Below, piece after piece: positions 1 to 7,456 of a stretch of DNA of 13,086 bases. The stretch comes from Bacillota bacterium. Lineage in GTDB: Bacteria; Bacillota; Sulfobacillia; RBS10-35; JAJYVN01. The notes under the pieces are model-generated. The model was given only the letters and a program-made list of their open reading frames with translations, had not been told where the DNA came from and made no database searches. The position numbers and the translations under genes were made by a program. Numbering within the stretch: the stretch's first letter is position 1; each line of letters opens with the position of its first letter. The stretch covers positions 1 to 13,086 of the forward strand of contig JAJYVN010000052.1 of NCBI GenBank assembly GCA_021791995.1, read 5' to 3'.

Positions 1-40
1 GTCGCACCGCTGTTTGTGTTGTCGCGTGAGTTTGGTGGCG

Positions 41-72
41 GTGCCGCTACGGATCCACATTCGTAGCGGTAC
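41..72 (+). repeat. 14-bp stem-loop upstream of aroC
   Basis: Positions 41-54 pair with 59-72 to give a 14-bp stem with two G-U pairs and a four-base loop (CCAC, 55-58). It ends 9 bases before the aroC ribosome binding site. No U-run follows, so it is not a standard intrinsic terminator. It could be the end of an upstream gene's terminator, an mRNA-stabilising hairpin or part of a leader whose 5' portion lies outside the window. The pairing is seen directly; the function is unknown. Confidence 0.5.
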
Positions 73-95
73 GAACCGCCTGGGGGAGGCGTTGT

Positions 96-1283
96 ATGCT
101 CCGGTATCTGACGGCGGGGGAAAGCCATGGCCCCATGCTGTTGGCCATCCTGGAAGGGATGCCGGCAGGGGTGCCGGTGCGGATGGAGGCTGTTCAGCGC
201 AAGCTGGCCCTGCGCCAACAAGGGCCGGGACGGGGAGGCCGCCAGCGCATCGAGCGGGATGAGGCACAGTTTGTGGCGGGTCTGCGCGGAGGACAAACGC
301 TGGGGAGTCCTATTGGTCTGATCGTGGCTAATCGCGATTGGGCCAATTGGCAGGGTGTATTGGGCCCAGCCCCAGACGATGTCGATGCGGAAAAGGCCGA
401 GGCCAAGGCGCTGTACCGTCCTCGACCGGGACACGCCGACCTGGCCGGTGCCTTGAAGTATGATCGGGAGGACCTGCGGGATGTCCTGGAACGTTCGAGT
501 GCGCGGGAGACGGCGGCAAGGGTCGCCGTGGGTGCCGTTTGCCAGGAGCTCTTGGTGGCGGTGGGCATTACCGTACTGGGACATGTGATCTCTTTGGGTC
601 GCGTCAGGTCCGTGCCACGCGACGCAAGCATCGAGGAATTGCTCCCGTTGGTGGATGCCTCGGATTGTCGTTGCGCGGATGCGGAGGCGACAGCTAGGAT
701 GCACGAGGAGATCCGCGAGACAACGCTCGCCCGCGACTCGTTGGGGGGCATGATTGAGGTGCGGGCAGAGGGCGTCCCGGCTGGCCTTGGCTCCTATGCC
801 TTTTCGGACCGCCGACTGGATGGGCGCCTAGCGGCCAGTCTGATGAGCATTCAGGCCATGAAGGGCGTGGAGATCGGGATCGGCACCCGTGCGGCGGAGT
901 TGCGCGGCTCGGAGGTCCACGACGAAATCGTTGTTGGGGACGGCGTGGACGGGGGTGCAGGACGGTATCGCCGACCGACCAATCGAGCGGGTGGCGTGGA
1001 GGGCGGTGTCTCCAACGGGGAGGCGATTGTGGTACGCTGCGCCATGAAGCCCATCCCCACCCTGTTGCGCCCTCTGCGCTCGGTGGATATGCGCACGCAT
1101 GAGGTGATTGCGGCAGGCTACGAACGGTCGGACGTCACATCAGTGCCGGCTGCGTCCGTCGTGGCGGAAGCGGCGGTGTGCTTTACATTGGCACAGGCGC
1201 TCTTGGAGAAGTTTGGGGGAGACAGTCTCGGGGAGTTGCGGCGCAACGTCGACGGGTACCGGACGCAAATCGCCGAGCGCTGA
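96..1283 (+). CDS. aroC: Chorismate synthase
   Basis: Converts 5-enolpyruvylshikimate-3-phosphate to chorismate, the last step of the shikimate pathway, in the cytoplasm; the family needs reduced FMN. The 395-residue length is normal for the bacterial enzyme. All three family signatures are visible: GESHG at residues 8-12, the RSSARETAARVA block at about 133-144 after the RPGHAD motif (His113), and the NRAGGVEGGVSNGE block near residue 300. The ATG at 96 has a strong GGGGGAGG ribosome binding site at 82-89, and the protein begins directly with the family N-terminus. It is the first gene seen of the aro-gcv string, and aroK starts 13 bases after its stop. Identification is secure. Confidence 0.97.
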   Translation: MLRYLTAGESHGPMLLAILEGMPAGVPVRMEAVQRKLALRQQGPGRGGRQRIERDEAQFVAGLRGGQTLGSPIGLIVANRDWANWQGVLGPAPDDVDAEKAEAKALYRPRPGHADLAGALKYDREDLRDVLERSSARETAARVAVGAVCQELLVAVGITVLGHVISLGRVRSVPRDASIEELLPLVDASDCRCADAEATARMHEEIRETTLARDSLGGMIEVRAEGVPAGLGSYAFSDRRLDGRLAASLMSIQAMKGVEIGIGTRAAELRGSEVHDEIVVGDGVDGGAGRYRRPTNRAGGVEGGVSNGEAIVVRCAMKPIPTLLRPLRSVDMRTHEVIAAGYERSDVTSVPAASVVAEAAVCFTLAQALLEKFGGDSLGELRRNVDGYRTQIAER

Positions 1284-1296
1284 GGGGGTAGGCCCG

Positions 1297-1893
1297 GTGC
1301 ATGACGCTGTTCCCGAGGACGTTATGGCCCGGGCCTGCCGTGTCCTCGGTGCACGGAACCTGGTCCTGGTGGGCTTCATGGGTGTGGGCAAGACTCGGGT
1401 AGGTCGGCTCGCTGCAACCCTTTTGCACCGACCATTCATCGATACGGATGCCATGATTGCGCGGCGTGCCGCGATGAGCATTCCCGATGTTTTTGCGCAA
1501 CTCGGAGAGGAGGGCTTCCGCGGCCTGGAGTCCCAGGTGGTGGCCGAGGTTAGCCGCCACTTGGGGCAGGTGGTGGCCACCGGCGGTGGAACGTTGGGCC
1601 GCACGGAGAATGTGGAGCGCCTGCGGGCCTCTGGTCTGCTCGTCGCGCTCTCGGCTCGCTCCGACATTATCCTGGCGCGGGTTGGCGGGGCGCAGGCGGG
1701 TCGTGAGCGGCCTCTGCTCCGCACGGAGGATCCTCTCGAGACGATTACCCAGTTGCGGGAGAAGAGGGCAGCGATGTATCAGGCGGCGGACCTGCAACTC
1801 GACACCTCCGACCTGGACGTGATCGAGGTGGCATCCGCTCTGCTGTTCCGGTTGGCGGACTTTCAGGATCGCCGAGGGGAGGGAGAGGCATGA
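1297..1893 (+). CDS. aroK: Shikimate kinase
   Basis: Phosphorylates shikimate at the 3-hydroxyl with ATP in the cytoplasm, supplying the substrate for EPSP synthase (AroA, not in this window). Visible motifs, numbered from the GTG start: Walker A GFMGVGKT (26-33); the shikimate-binding DTD at 49-51; GEEGFRGLE with Arg75; the GGG loop at 96-98; lid arginine in ERPLL (Arg138); and the REKRAAMY adenine-region motif at 154-161. The reading frame is open far upstream into aroC, so the start must be chosen. GTG 1297 has GGGGG at 1284-1288, eight bases upstream, and gives 198 residues; ATG 1324 (189 residues) is the alternative, with GAGGA only four bases away. The stop overlaps the aroB start by four bases, which suggests translational coupling. 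Confidence 0.93.
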   Translation: MHDAVPEDVMARACRVLGARNLVLVGFMGVGKTRVGRLAATLLHRPFIDTDAMIARRAAMSIPDVFAQLGEEGFRGLESQVVAEVSRHLGQVVATGGGTLGRTENVERLRASGLLVALSARSDIILARVGGAQAGRERPLLRTEDPLETITQLREKRAAMYQAADLQLDTSDLDVIEVASALLFRLADFQDRRGEGEA

Positions 1894-2996
1894 TCCGGCG
1901 GGTGCGGGTGTCGCTGACCGAGGGCCGTGACCGTTCCTACGACATTCGGGTGGGGGCGGATATCCAGGGTGAATTCGGTTCGGCAATACGTACACTTGGC
2001 CTGGGGTTGCGGGCGCTCTTGGTGGCGGACGCGGCCGTGGCCGACAGTCTCGCTCCCCTTTTGGGTTCTTCCCTCCATGCGGCAGGGATCACGACGCACT
2101 TGGTGGTTGTGCCTTCTGGCGAGGGGAGCAAAACCCTTGACACCGCTCGACGCCTTTACGACGCAGCCTTCGATGCCGGTCTCGACCGTCGCTCAGTGAT
2201 CGTTGCGCTGGGGGGTGGCATGGTCGGTGACCTGGCGGGATTTGTTGCCGCGACGTTTTTGCGCGGGATCGCGTTCGTTCAGGTACCCACCACGCTCTTG
2301 GCGCAGGTCGATGCGTCGGTCGGAGGAAAGGTGGCGGTAGACCACCCGCGTGGCAAGAACTTGATCGGTGCCTTCCACCAACCACGGCTGGTATGGGCGG
2401 ACGTCCGGGCGTTGGCGGGTCTCCCCAAACGGGAGCTGCGGGCGGGATTGGCTGAGGCGATTAAGATGGGCATTATCGCGGATGCCCGCTATTACCAGTT
2501 CATTCGTCGCAACTATGCGGCGATCCTCGATGGGGATGAGTCCGCGTTGGTCCGCGTTGTGGTTGGCTCGTGTCGGCTCAAGGCCGAGGTGGTGCATGCG
2601 GACGAGCGGGAGGAGTCCGGCCAGCGCATGCTGCTCAATTTTGGCCACACCATCGGCCATGCGGTCGAGGCGGTGGCCGGTTATGGGAACATTCGGCACG
2701 GGGAAGCCGTCGCGATCGGGATGTGCGTGGAGGGGCGGTTGGCCCTGCGCTGTGGACGGTGGAGTGAGCGTTGGCAGTCGCAGTTGGAGGCGCTTTGCAC
2801 GGCGGTGGGCCTACCGACGCGGATTCCGGGGCTTCCGCTGCGCGATTTGGTCGTTACGATGGGATTCGATAAGAAGTCCCTTGCGGGCAAGCTCCATTGG
2901 GTGCTGCCTGAGCGGCCTGGCAGTGCGTCGATCGTGACCAATGTGCAGGCTACGGACGTCGCCGCCGTGGCCACAGAGCTCGGCGCGGAGGCCTGA
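1890..2996 (+). CDS. aroB: 3-dehydroquinate synthase
   Basis: Second enzyme of the shikimate pathway: cyclises DAHP to 3-dehydroquinate using NAD and a divalent metal, usually zinc, in the cytoplasm. It has 368 residues, the family's usual length. Visible motifs: GEGSKT (77-82), the NAD-binding GGGMVGD (108-114), PTTLLAQVDASVGGK (133-147), and likely metal ligands Glu189 in GLAEAIK, His253 in FGHTIGH and His270 in RHGEAV. ATG 1890 overlaps the aroK stop (ATGA), with GGGAGAGG at 1881-1888 as ribosome binding site. A dehydroquinase gene often follows aroB in Bacillota, but here the next gene is gcvT. Confidence 0.97.
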   Translation: MIRRVRVSLTEGRDRSYDIRVGADIQGEFGSAIRTLGLGLRALLVADAAVADSLAPLLGSSLHAAGITTHLVVVPSGEGSKTLDTARRLYDAAFDAGLDRRSVIVALGGGMVGDLAGFVAATFLRGIAFVQVPTTLLAQVDASVGGKVAVDHPRGKNLIGAFHQPRLVWADVRALAGLPKRELRAGLAEAIKMGIIADARYYQFIRRNYAAILDGDESALVRVVVGSCRLKAEVVHADEREESGQRMLLNFGHTIGHAVEAVAGYGNIRHGEAVAIGMCVEGRLALRCGRWSERWQSQLEALCTAVGLPTRIPGLPLRDLVVTMGFDKKSLAGKLHWVLPERPGSASIVTNVQATDVAAVATELGAEA

Positions 2997-3019
2997 GCGG
3001 GAACGGAGTTGGAACGCGC

Positions 3020-4150
3020 TTGGAACGAACGCCGCTCTATGCGGAGCATATTGGCCTTGGGGCGCGCATCACGCAGTTTGCGGGTTGGGAAATGCCCCTG
3101 CAGTATCGTGGAATCATTGTGGAGCACAATGCGGTGCGGGGAGCGGCCGGCCTCTTTGATGTCTCGCACATGGGAGAACTCCTCGTGCGGGGAACCGGAG
3201 CGGCCCGCGTGGTGGATCGGCTGGCGACGAACGATCCCAGCCATCTGGTGGCAGGACAGGCGATGTATACGCTGCTTTGCATGGATGACGGCGGCACGGT
3301 CGATGATTGCGTTGTATACTGTCGCATCCCTGGGCGGGAGTATCTGTTTGTCGTCAATGCGGCCAACATCGATGCGGACGCACACTGGATGCGCGCGGCG
3401 ATGGCTGGGCGCTCGGACGTCGAACTCGTGGACCTCTCCCCGGAAACGGCGCTTCTGTCCCTGCAGGGACCCCGTTCCGTCGCCATCCTTGGAAGGCTCT
3501 TGGGGCTCGGTGTGCCCGATCTGGCTACGCTGCGCTCCTTCCGCTTCTGGCCAGAGGTTCCGTGGATGGACATTGTTCTGATGATTGCGCGCACCGGCTA
3601 CACGGGTGAGGATGGTTTTGAGATCTGCTGCGCGTCGGACCATGCACCGAAGTTGTGGTCGGCGCTTCTTACTGCTGGGGAGCCGGAGGGCCTTTTGCCC
3701 TGTGGTCTGGGGGCCCGTGACACGCTACGCCTGGAGGCGGCCCTGCCCCTCTATGGGCACGAGCTGAGTCCTACCATCACGCCGCTCGAAGCGGGACTGG
3801 ATCGTTTTGTGGCATGGACGGATCGGGCTGGTCGACCGAGGTCGTTTTTGGGAGCGGAGGCGCTGCGTCGGATAAAGGCAGCGGGGGTGCCTCGGAGGTT
3901 GGTGGGGCTTTTGCCCGAGCGACCGAGGATTGCACGGGCGGGGGCGGTGCTGTCGGTGGCCTCGGGTCAGCCGGTCGGGTTTGTGACGAGCGGCACGTTT
4001 TCCCCCACTCTTGGCTCGGGCATTGCGCTGGCGCTCGCACGGGTGGAGGAGGATCCTCTTCCCCTCTGGTTGGAGGTCCATGGGCGGCAAGTGTCGGCGG
4101 AGCGCGTGGCGCTACCGTTCTACCGTCGCCGTAGAACCCAGAGTTCGTAG
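3020..4150 (+). CDS. gcvT: Glycine cleavage system T protein (aminomethyltransferase)
   Basis: Transfers the methylene carbon of the aminomethyl-lipoyl H protein to tetrahydrofolate, releasing ammonia. It has 376 residues, close to the usual 360-375. The family N-terminus is plain from the start (ERTPLYAEH, then FAGWEMPLQY at 20-29), followed by FDVSHMGE (47-53), the DD pair at 95-96 where the family's catalytic aspartate lies, GYTGEDGFE (193-201), and the RDTLRLEAALPLYGHEL block that closes the aminomethyltransferase domain before the C-terminal barrel. TTG 3020 is chosen because it matches the family start and the frame has no ATG, GTG or TTG between the aroB stop and it. The ribosome binding site is weak (GGAACGGAG, about 11 bases away), so coupling to aroB, 23 bp upstream, is plausible. 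Confidence 0.95.
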   Translation: MERTPLYAEHIGLGARITQFAGWEMPLQYRGIIVEHNAVRGAAGLFDVSHMGELLVRGTGAARVVDRLATNDPSHLVAGQAMYTLLCMDDGGTVDDCVVYCRIPGREYLFVVNAANIDADAHWMRAAMAGRSDVELVDLSPETALLSLQGPRSVAILGRLLGLGVPDLATLRSFRFWPEVPWMDIVLMIARTGYTGEDGFEICCASDHAPKLWSALLTAGEPEGLLPCGLGARDTLRLEAALPLYGHELSPTITPLEAGLDRFVAWTDRAGRPRSFLGAEALRRIKAAGVPRRLVGLLPERPRIARAGAVLSVASGQPVGFVTSGTFSPTLGSGIALALARVEEDPLPLWLEVHGRQVSAERVALPFYRRRRTQSS

Positions 4151-4178
4151 AATCTTTCGGGCGGAGGTGCGGTGGGGC

Positions 4179-4580
4179 GTGGAGGAGTATCCGGATGATC
4201 GGCGCTATACCGAGGAGCACGAGTGGATCCAGTCGGAAAACGGGCAACAAGGCGGGGTTCAGGCGGTGGTCGGCATTACCGATCACGCCCAGTGTGCCCT
4301 GGGGGACATCGTTTTTGTGGAGCTGCCGGCCATCGGTAGCGATCTGCACCAGGGCGAGGCATTTGGTACGGTGGAATCGGTGAAGAGCGTTTCTGATCTC
4401 TATGCCCCGGCCAGTGGCCGGGTCGTTGCCATCAACGCGGCATTGAACGAGCACCCGGAGTATGTGAACGAAGATCCGTACGGGCGGGGTTGGATGGTGC
4501 GTATCGAGCTTACGGCACCGGCCGAACTGGACCGTTTGCTCGATGCAGGGGCGTATGAGCGGTTGGTCTCTGGCTCCTGA
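4179..4580 (+). CDS. gcvH: Glycine cleavage system H protein (lipoyl carrier)
   Basis: Lipoylated shuttle protein carrying the aminomethyl intermediate between the P, T and L proteins. It has 133 residues from the chosen start, within the family range. It opens RRYTEEHEW (8-16), the usual beginning after a short lead, and the lipoyl-attachment motif ESVKSVSDLYAP places the modified lysine at residue 69. GTG 4179 is chosen because it reproduces the family N-terminus (EEYPDDRRYT) and has GGAGG at 4163-4167, 11 bases away. GTG 4167 is a weaker alternative, and the frame stays open upstream into gcvT. It lies between gcvT and gcvPA; in Bacillus subtilis gcvH is unlinked to the gcvT operon. Confidence 0.95.
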   Translation: MEEYPDDRRYTEEHEWIQSENGQQGGVQAVVGITDHAQCALGDIVFVELPAIGSDLHQGEAFGTVESVKSVSDLYAPASGRVVAINAALNEHPEYVNEDPYGRGWMVRIELTAPAELDRLLDAGAYERLVSGS

Positions 4581-4593
4581 GGATGCGAATTGG

Positions 4594-4601
4594 AAGGAGG
4601 T
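4594..4601 (+). promoter_or_regulatory. Ribosome binding site deciding the gcvPA start
   Basis: AAGGAGGT is a perfect Shine-Dalgarno sequence, 11 bases before GTG 4613. It lies downstream of the in-frame ATG 4583, which has no good site of its own, so it selects the GTG as the gcvPA start. Confidence 0.75.
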
Positions 4602-4612
4602 GTCCATCCGCC

Positions 4613-5971
4613 GTGCCCAGCTACCTTCCCCACACCCCCGAGGATATTGCCGTGATGTTGCGGCGCATCGGGGTTTCTTCGATGGATGATTTGTTCAAGG
4701 ATGTGCCAGCCGCCCTGCGGCACGCGTCCGCGCCGGACGTCGGCGCGGGCTTGGATGAGCAAACCTTGGTGCGGGAGTTCACGGCACTGGGGGATGCGAA
4801 CCTGGCTGCGGGTCTCTGCTGTTTCGCCGGAGGTGGGGTCTATGATCGATATCTCCCCGCGGCGCAACGGGCCCTTTTGGGGCGAGGGGAGTTTCTCACC
4901 GCATACACCCCCTACCAACCCGAGGTGAGCCAGGGGACGCTGCAGATGACATTCGAGTTTCAGAGCATGATCGCGGAACTGATGGCCCTCCCGGTAGCGA
5001 CGGCGGGGCTGTATGACGGCAGCACTGCGGTCGCGGAGGCCGCGCTCTTGAGCCGCGCCGCCACACGGAGACCCGTGGTAGCCATCTCGGGCGCTCTGCA
5101 TCCGGAGTATGGAGGCGTGCTCGCAACGTATGCCCTGCCGCGTGGGGTCGATATCGTCTCATTGCCGCTCACCATGGGGCGTACCGATCCAGAACAGATC
5201 CGCGACACCCTCGATGGTCGACCGGTCGCTTGCGTCATCGTGCAGCAACCAAACTTCTTTGGTCTGGTGGAGGATGTGGAACGCATCCTCGCGGAGCGCC
5301 CCGACGGCTCGCTTGGGGTGGTGGTGGCGGATCCTGCGACCCTGGGTGTTTTGGAGGCCCCTGGGCGACTGGGCGCCGACCTGGTGGTGGGGGAGGCGCA
5401 GGATGTGGGCCTACCGCTTTCGTTTGGTGGCCCTTACCTCGGATACATGGCCGCGCAACCCGCGTTGCTCCACCGACTGCCCGGGCGCATCTGCGGGCTC
5501 GGTACAGACCGAGGGGGGCAGAGGGGATTTGTGTTGACGCTGCAGGGACGTGAGCAACACATCCGCCGGGCGCGGGCGACCTCGAACATCTGCACCAACC
5601 AGGCCTTTTGCGCCCTGGCCGTCTCGATCTATTTGGCGCTTGCCGGGCCCCAGGGTTTGGCGGAGCTCGGAGAGATCTGTCTCCGTCGAGCCCACTACCT
5701 GGCCTCCGAGTTGTCTCGGTTGCCGGGGGTGTGCCTCACTTTTCCCGATCAACCTTTTTTTGCTGAGTTCTCTCTGCACCTGCCGCGGAGTGCTCGGACG
5801 GTGCAGGAGGCCCTCCGCTCCCGCGGTTACCTGGTCGGCCCGGTCCTGGGAGACTTTTTCCCGGGTATGGAGCGCGACATTCTGGTTGCGGTGACCGAGC
5901 GTCGGCAGCGTGATGAACTCGATGGCCTGGTGGCCGCGCTGGAGGAGGTTCTTGCCCTTGTCTCTGCCTGA
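4613..5971 (+). CDS. gcvPA: Glycine dehydrogenase (decarboxylating) subunit 1, P protein N-terminal half
   Basis: Forms with GcvPB the pyridoxal-phosphate glycine decarboxylase that loads the aminomethyl group onto GcvH. It has 452 residues; the usual length for this split subunit is about 447. It starts with the family opening SYLPHTPEDIAVML and contains GGGVYDRYLPAAQ, the TAYTPYQPEVSQGTLQ block, FEFQSMIAEL, the LYDGSTA segment and the conserved TSNICTNQAF motif near residue 330. GTG 4613 is chosen for its perfect ribosome binding site and family N-terminus; ATG 4583 would add ten atypical residues. The split P protein is typical of Bacillota and many archaea, unlike the single GcvP of Escherichia coli. 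Its 3' end overlaps gcvPB by 14 bases. Confidence 0.96.
   Translation: MPSYLPHTPEDIAVMLRRIGVSSMDDLFKDVPAALRHASAPDVGAGLDEQTLVREFTALGDANLAAGLCCFAGGGVYDRYLPAAQRALLGRGEFLTAYTPYQPEVSQGTLQMTFEFQSMIAELMALPVATAGLYDGSTAVAEAALLSRAATRRPVVAISGALHPEYGGVLATYALPRGVDIVSLPLTMGRTDPEQIRDTLDGRPVACVIVQQPNFFGLVEDVERILAERPDGSLGVVVADPATLGVLEAPGRLGADLVVGEAQDVGLPLSFGGPYLGYMAAQPALLHRLPGRICGLGTDRGGQRGFVLTLQGREQHIRRARATSNICTNQAFCALAVSIYLALAGPQGLAELGEICLRRAHYLASELSRLPGVCLTFPDQPFFAEFSLHLPRSARTVQEALRSRGYLVGPVLGDFFPGMERDILVAVTERRQRDELDGLVAALEEVLALVSA
5941..5948 (+). promoter_or_regulatory. Ribosome binding site for gcvPB inside gcvPA
   Basis: GGAGGAGG lies within the last codons of gcvPA, nine bases before TTG 5958. It fixes that TTG as the gcvPB start in preference to TTG 5952 (three bases away) and the far-upstream in-frame ATGs. 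The site is used inside a translated region, which fits coupled translation of the two P subunits. Confidence 0.65.
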
Positions 5972-7445
5972 TGCCAAGGAACCGTTGCTCCATGAGATCT
6001 CGGTGCCTGGCCGACGGGCCTATCGCCTGCCTCCGATGGACGTGCCCATCGCCGAGGCGGTTTCGGACCTCTTGCCAGGGGTTGCCCTGCGTCAAGAGGC
6101 ACCCCAGTTGCCAGAGTGCAGTGAACTGCAGGTGGTTCGGCACTTCACGCGCCTATCGCGCTTGAACTTCGCCATTGATACGGGGTTCTATCCCTTGGGT
6201 TCGTGCACGATGAAGTACAACCCGAAGGTGGATGATGAGATTGCGAACCTACCAGGGTTGCGCGACGTGCACCCTTATGCACCTGCTGATTGTGTGCAGG
6301 GGGCACTGGCGGTGCTGTGGCAGTTGGAACGAGCTCTCTGCACCTTGGCGGGGATGGATGCGTTCAGCCTCCAGCCGGCCGCGGGCGCCCATGGCGAGCT
6401 AGCGGGCATGTTCATCTGTGCGGCGTATCACAAAAGCCGCGGCGAACCGCATCGCACGCGCGTGGTCGTACCGGATTCGGCCCATGGCACCAATCCCGCC
6501 TCCGCGGCCATGGCCGGGTTTGATGTTGTCGAGGTTCCTTCCGACCACCGCGGCAATGTCGATCTACACCAATTGCGCAGCGTTTGCGACGAGCGACTCG
6601 CTGCGGTGATGCTGACCAATCCCAACACGCTTGGTCTGTGGGAAGAGCAGATGGAAGAGGTTTCCCGGGCCGTGCACGGATGCGGCGGACTTCTGTATTA
6701 CGATGGAGCGAACGCCAACGCCATCGTGGGGCGTGTTCGTCCGGGGGACATGGGCTTTGACATCTGTCATCTCAATCTGCACAAGACATTTTCGACTCCC
6801 CACGGTATGGGGGGGCCCGGTGCTGGCCCGGTGGGGGTGGCGCGGCACCTAACCCCGTTTCTGCCCTCCCCCCGCGTGCAACGAGTGGATTCACCTGGAG
6901 AGGCGACCGCGCGCTACGTGCTGACGTCGACGCCTGAAAGCATTGGCCGCGTCCGTGCCTTTTATGGCAACTTTGCGGTTTTGGTGCGTGCCCTTGCGTA
7001 TATCCGCACGCACGGTGGCGACGGTCTTGCTGAGGTATCCGGACACGCGGTGCTTGCCGCCAACTACCTGTTGGCCCTGTTACGAGAAGATCTGCCCCCC
7101 GCGATCGATCGGCAGCCGATGCACGAGTTTGTTGCGGACGGGACGGCCCTCGCGCGTCACGGATCGCTGCGTGCCATCGACCTATGCAAGGCCCTGCTTG
7201 ATCGGGGATTCCACGCGCCCACGATGTATTTCCCACTGATCGTCAAGGAGGCCCTGATGATCGAGCCGACCGAGACGGAACCGCGCGAGGTGCTGGAGGC
7301 GTTCGCGGCTGCGGTACGCGAGATCGTCGTCACATCCACCGGGGCCGATGCGCCAGGGTCCTTCCCAACCGAGACACCAATCAGGCGCATGGACGAGGTG
7401 AACGCTGCGCGCCACCCCGTCCTGCGCTGGAACACGACGACCTAG
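5958..7445 (+). CDS. gcvPB: Glycine dehydrogenase (decarboxylating) subunit 2, P protein C-terminal half
   Basis: Pyridoxal-phosphate-bearing subunit of glycine decarboxylase, partner of GcvPA. It has 495 residues; the family is about 485. In order: the ISVPGRRAYRLP opening (14-25), GFYPLGSCTMKYNP (76-89), QPAAGAHGELAG (139-150), DSAHGTNPASAAMAGF (173-188), and the cofactor motif HLNLHKTFSTPHGMGGPG with the Schiff-base lysine at 276. SIGRVRAFYGNF, YFPLIVKEALMIEPTETE and the remaining C-terminal blocks are intact. TTG 5958 is chosen from its ribosome binding site and gives a 14-base overlap with gcvPA, favouring equal synthesis of the two subunits. It is the last gene of the + strand string; abrB converges 11 bp beyond. 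Confidence 0.95.
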   Translation: MSLPDAKEPLLHEISVPGRRAYRLPPMDVPIAEAVSDLLPGVALRQEAPQLPECSELQVVRHFTRLSRLNFAIDTGFYPLGSCTMKYNPKVDDEIANLPGLRDVHPYAPADCVQGALAVLWQLERALCTLAGMDAFSLQPAAGAHGELAGMFICAAYHKSRGEPHRTRVVVPDSAHGTNPASAAMAGFDVVEVPSDHRGNVDLHQLRSVCDERLAAVMLTNPNTLGLWEEQMEEVSRAVHGCGGLLYYDGANANAIVGRVRPGDMGFDICHLNLHKTFSTPHGMGGPGAGPVGVARHLTPFLPSPRVQRVDSPGEATARYVLTSTPESIGRVRAFYGNFAVLVRALAYIRTHGGDGLAEVSGHAVLAANYLLALLREDLPPAIDRQPMHEFVADGTALARHGSLRAIDLCKALLDRGFHAPTMYFPLIVKEALMIEPTETEPREVLEAFAAAVREIVVTSTGADAPGSFPTETPIRRMDEVNAARHPVLRWNTTT

Positions 7446-7456
7446 TGGATACCCGC

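Noticed and set aside
1..80. T-box-like GGTGG and GCCGC bases upstream of aroC
   Set aside because: Alignment to the T-box antiterminator needs insertions and changes the key UGGN bulge, and there is no visible specifier loop in the short upstream part.
2681..3643. Long - strand open frame (320 codons) across the end of aroB and the start of gcvT
   Set aside because: It lies wholly over two secure genes, its protein is rich in Arg, His and Pro without family motifs, and GC-rich codon bias in the + genes explains the lack of stops.
3777..4607. - strand open frame (276 codons) over gcvT and gcvH
   Set aside because: A shadow of the real genes: Pro/Arg-rich translation, no ribosome binding site and no recognisable domain.
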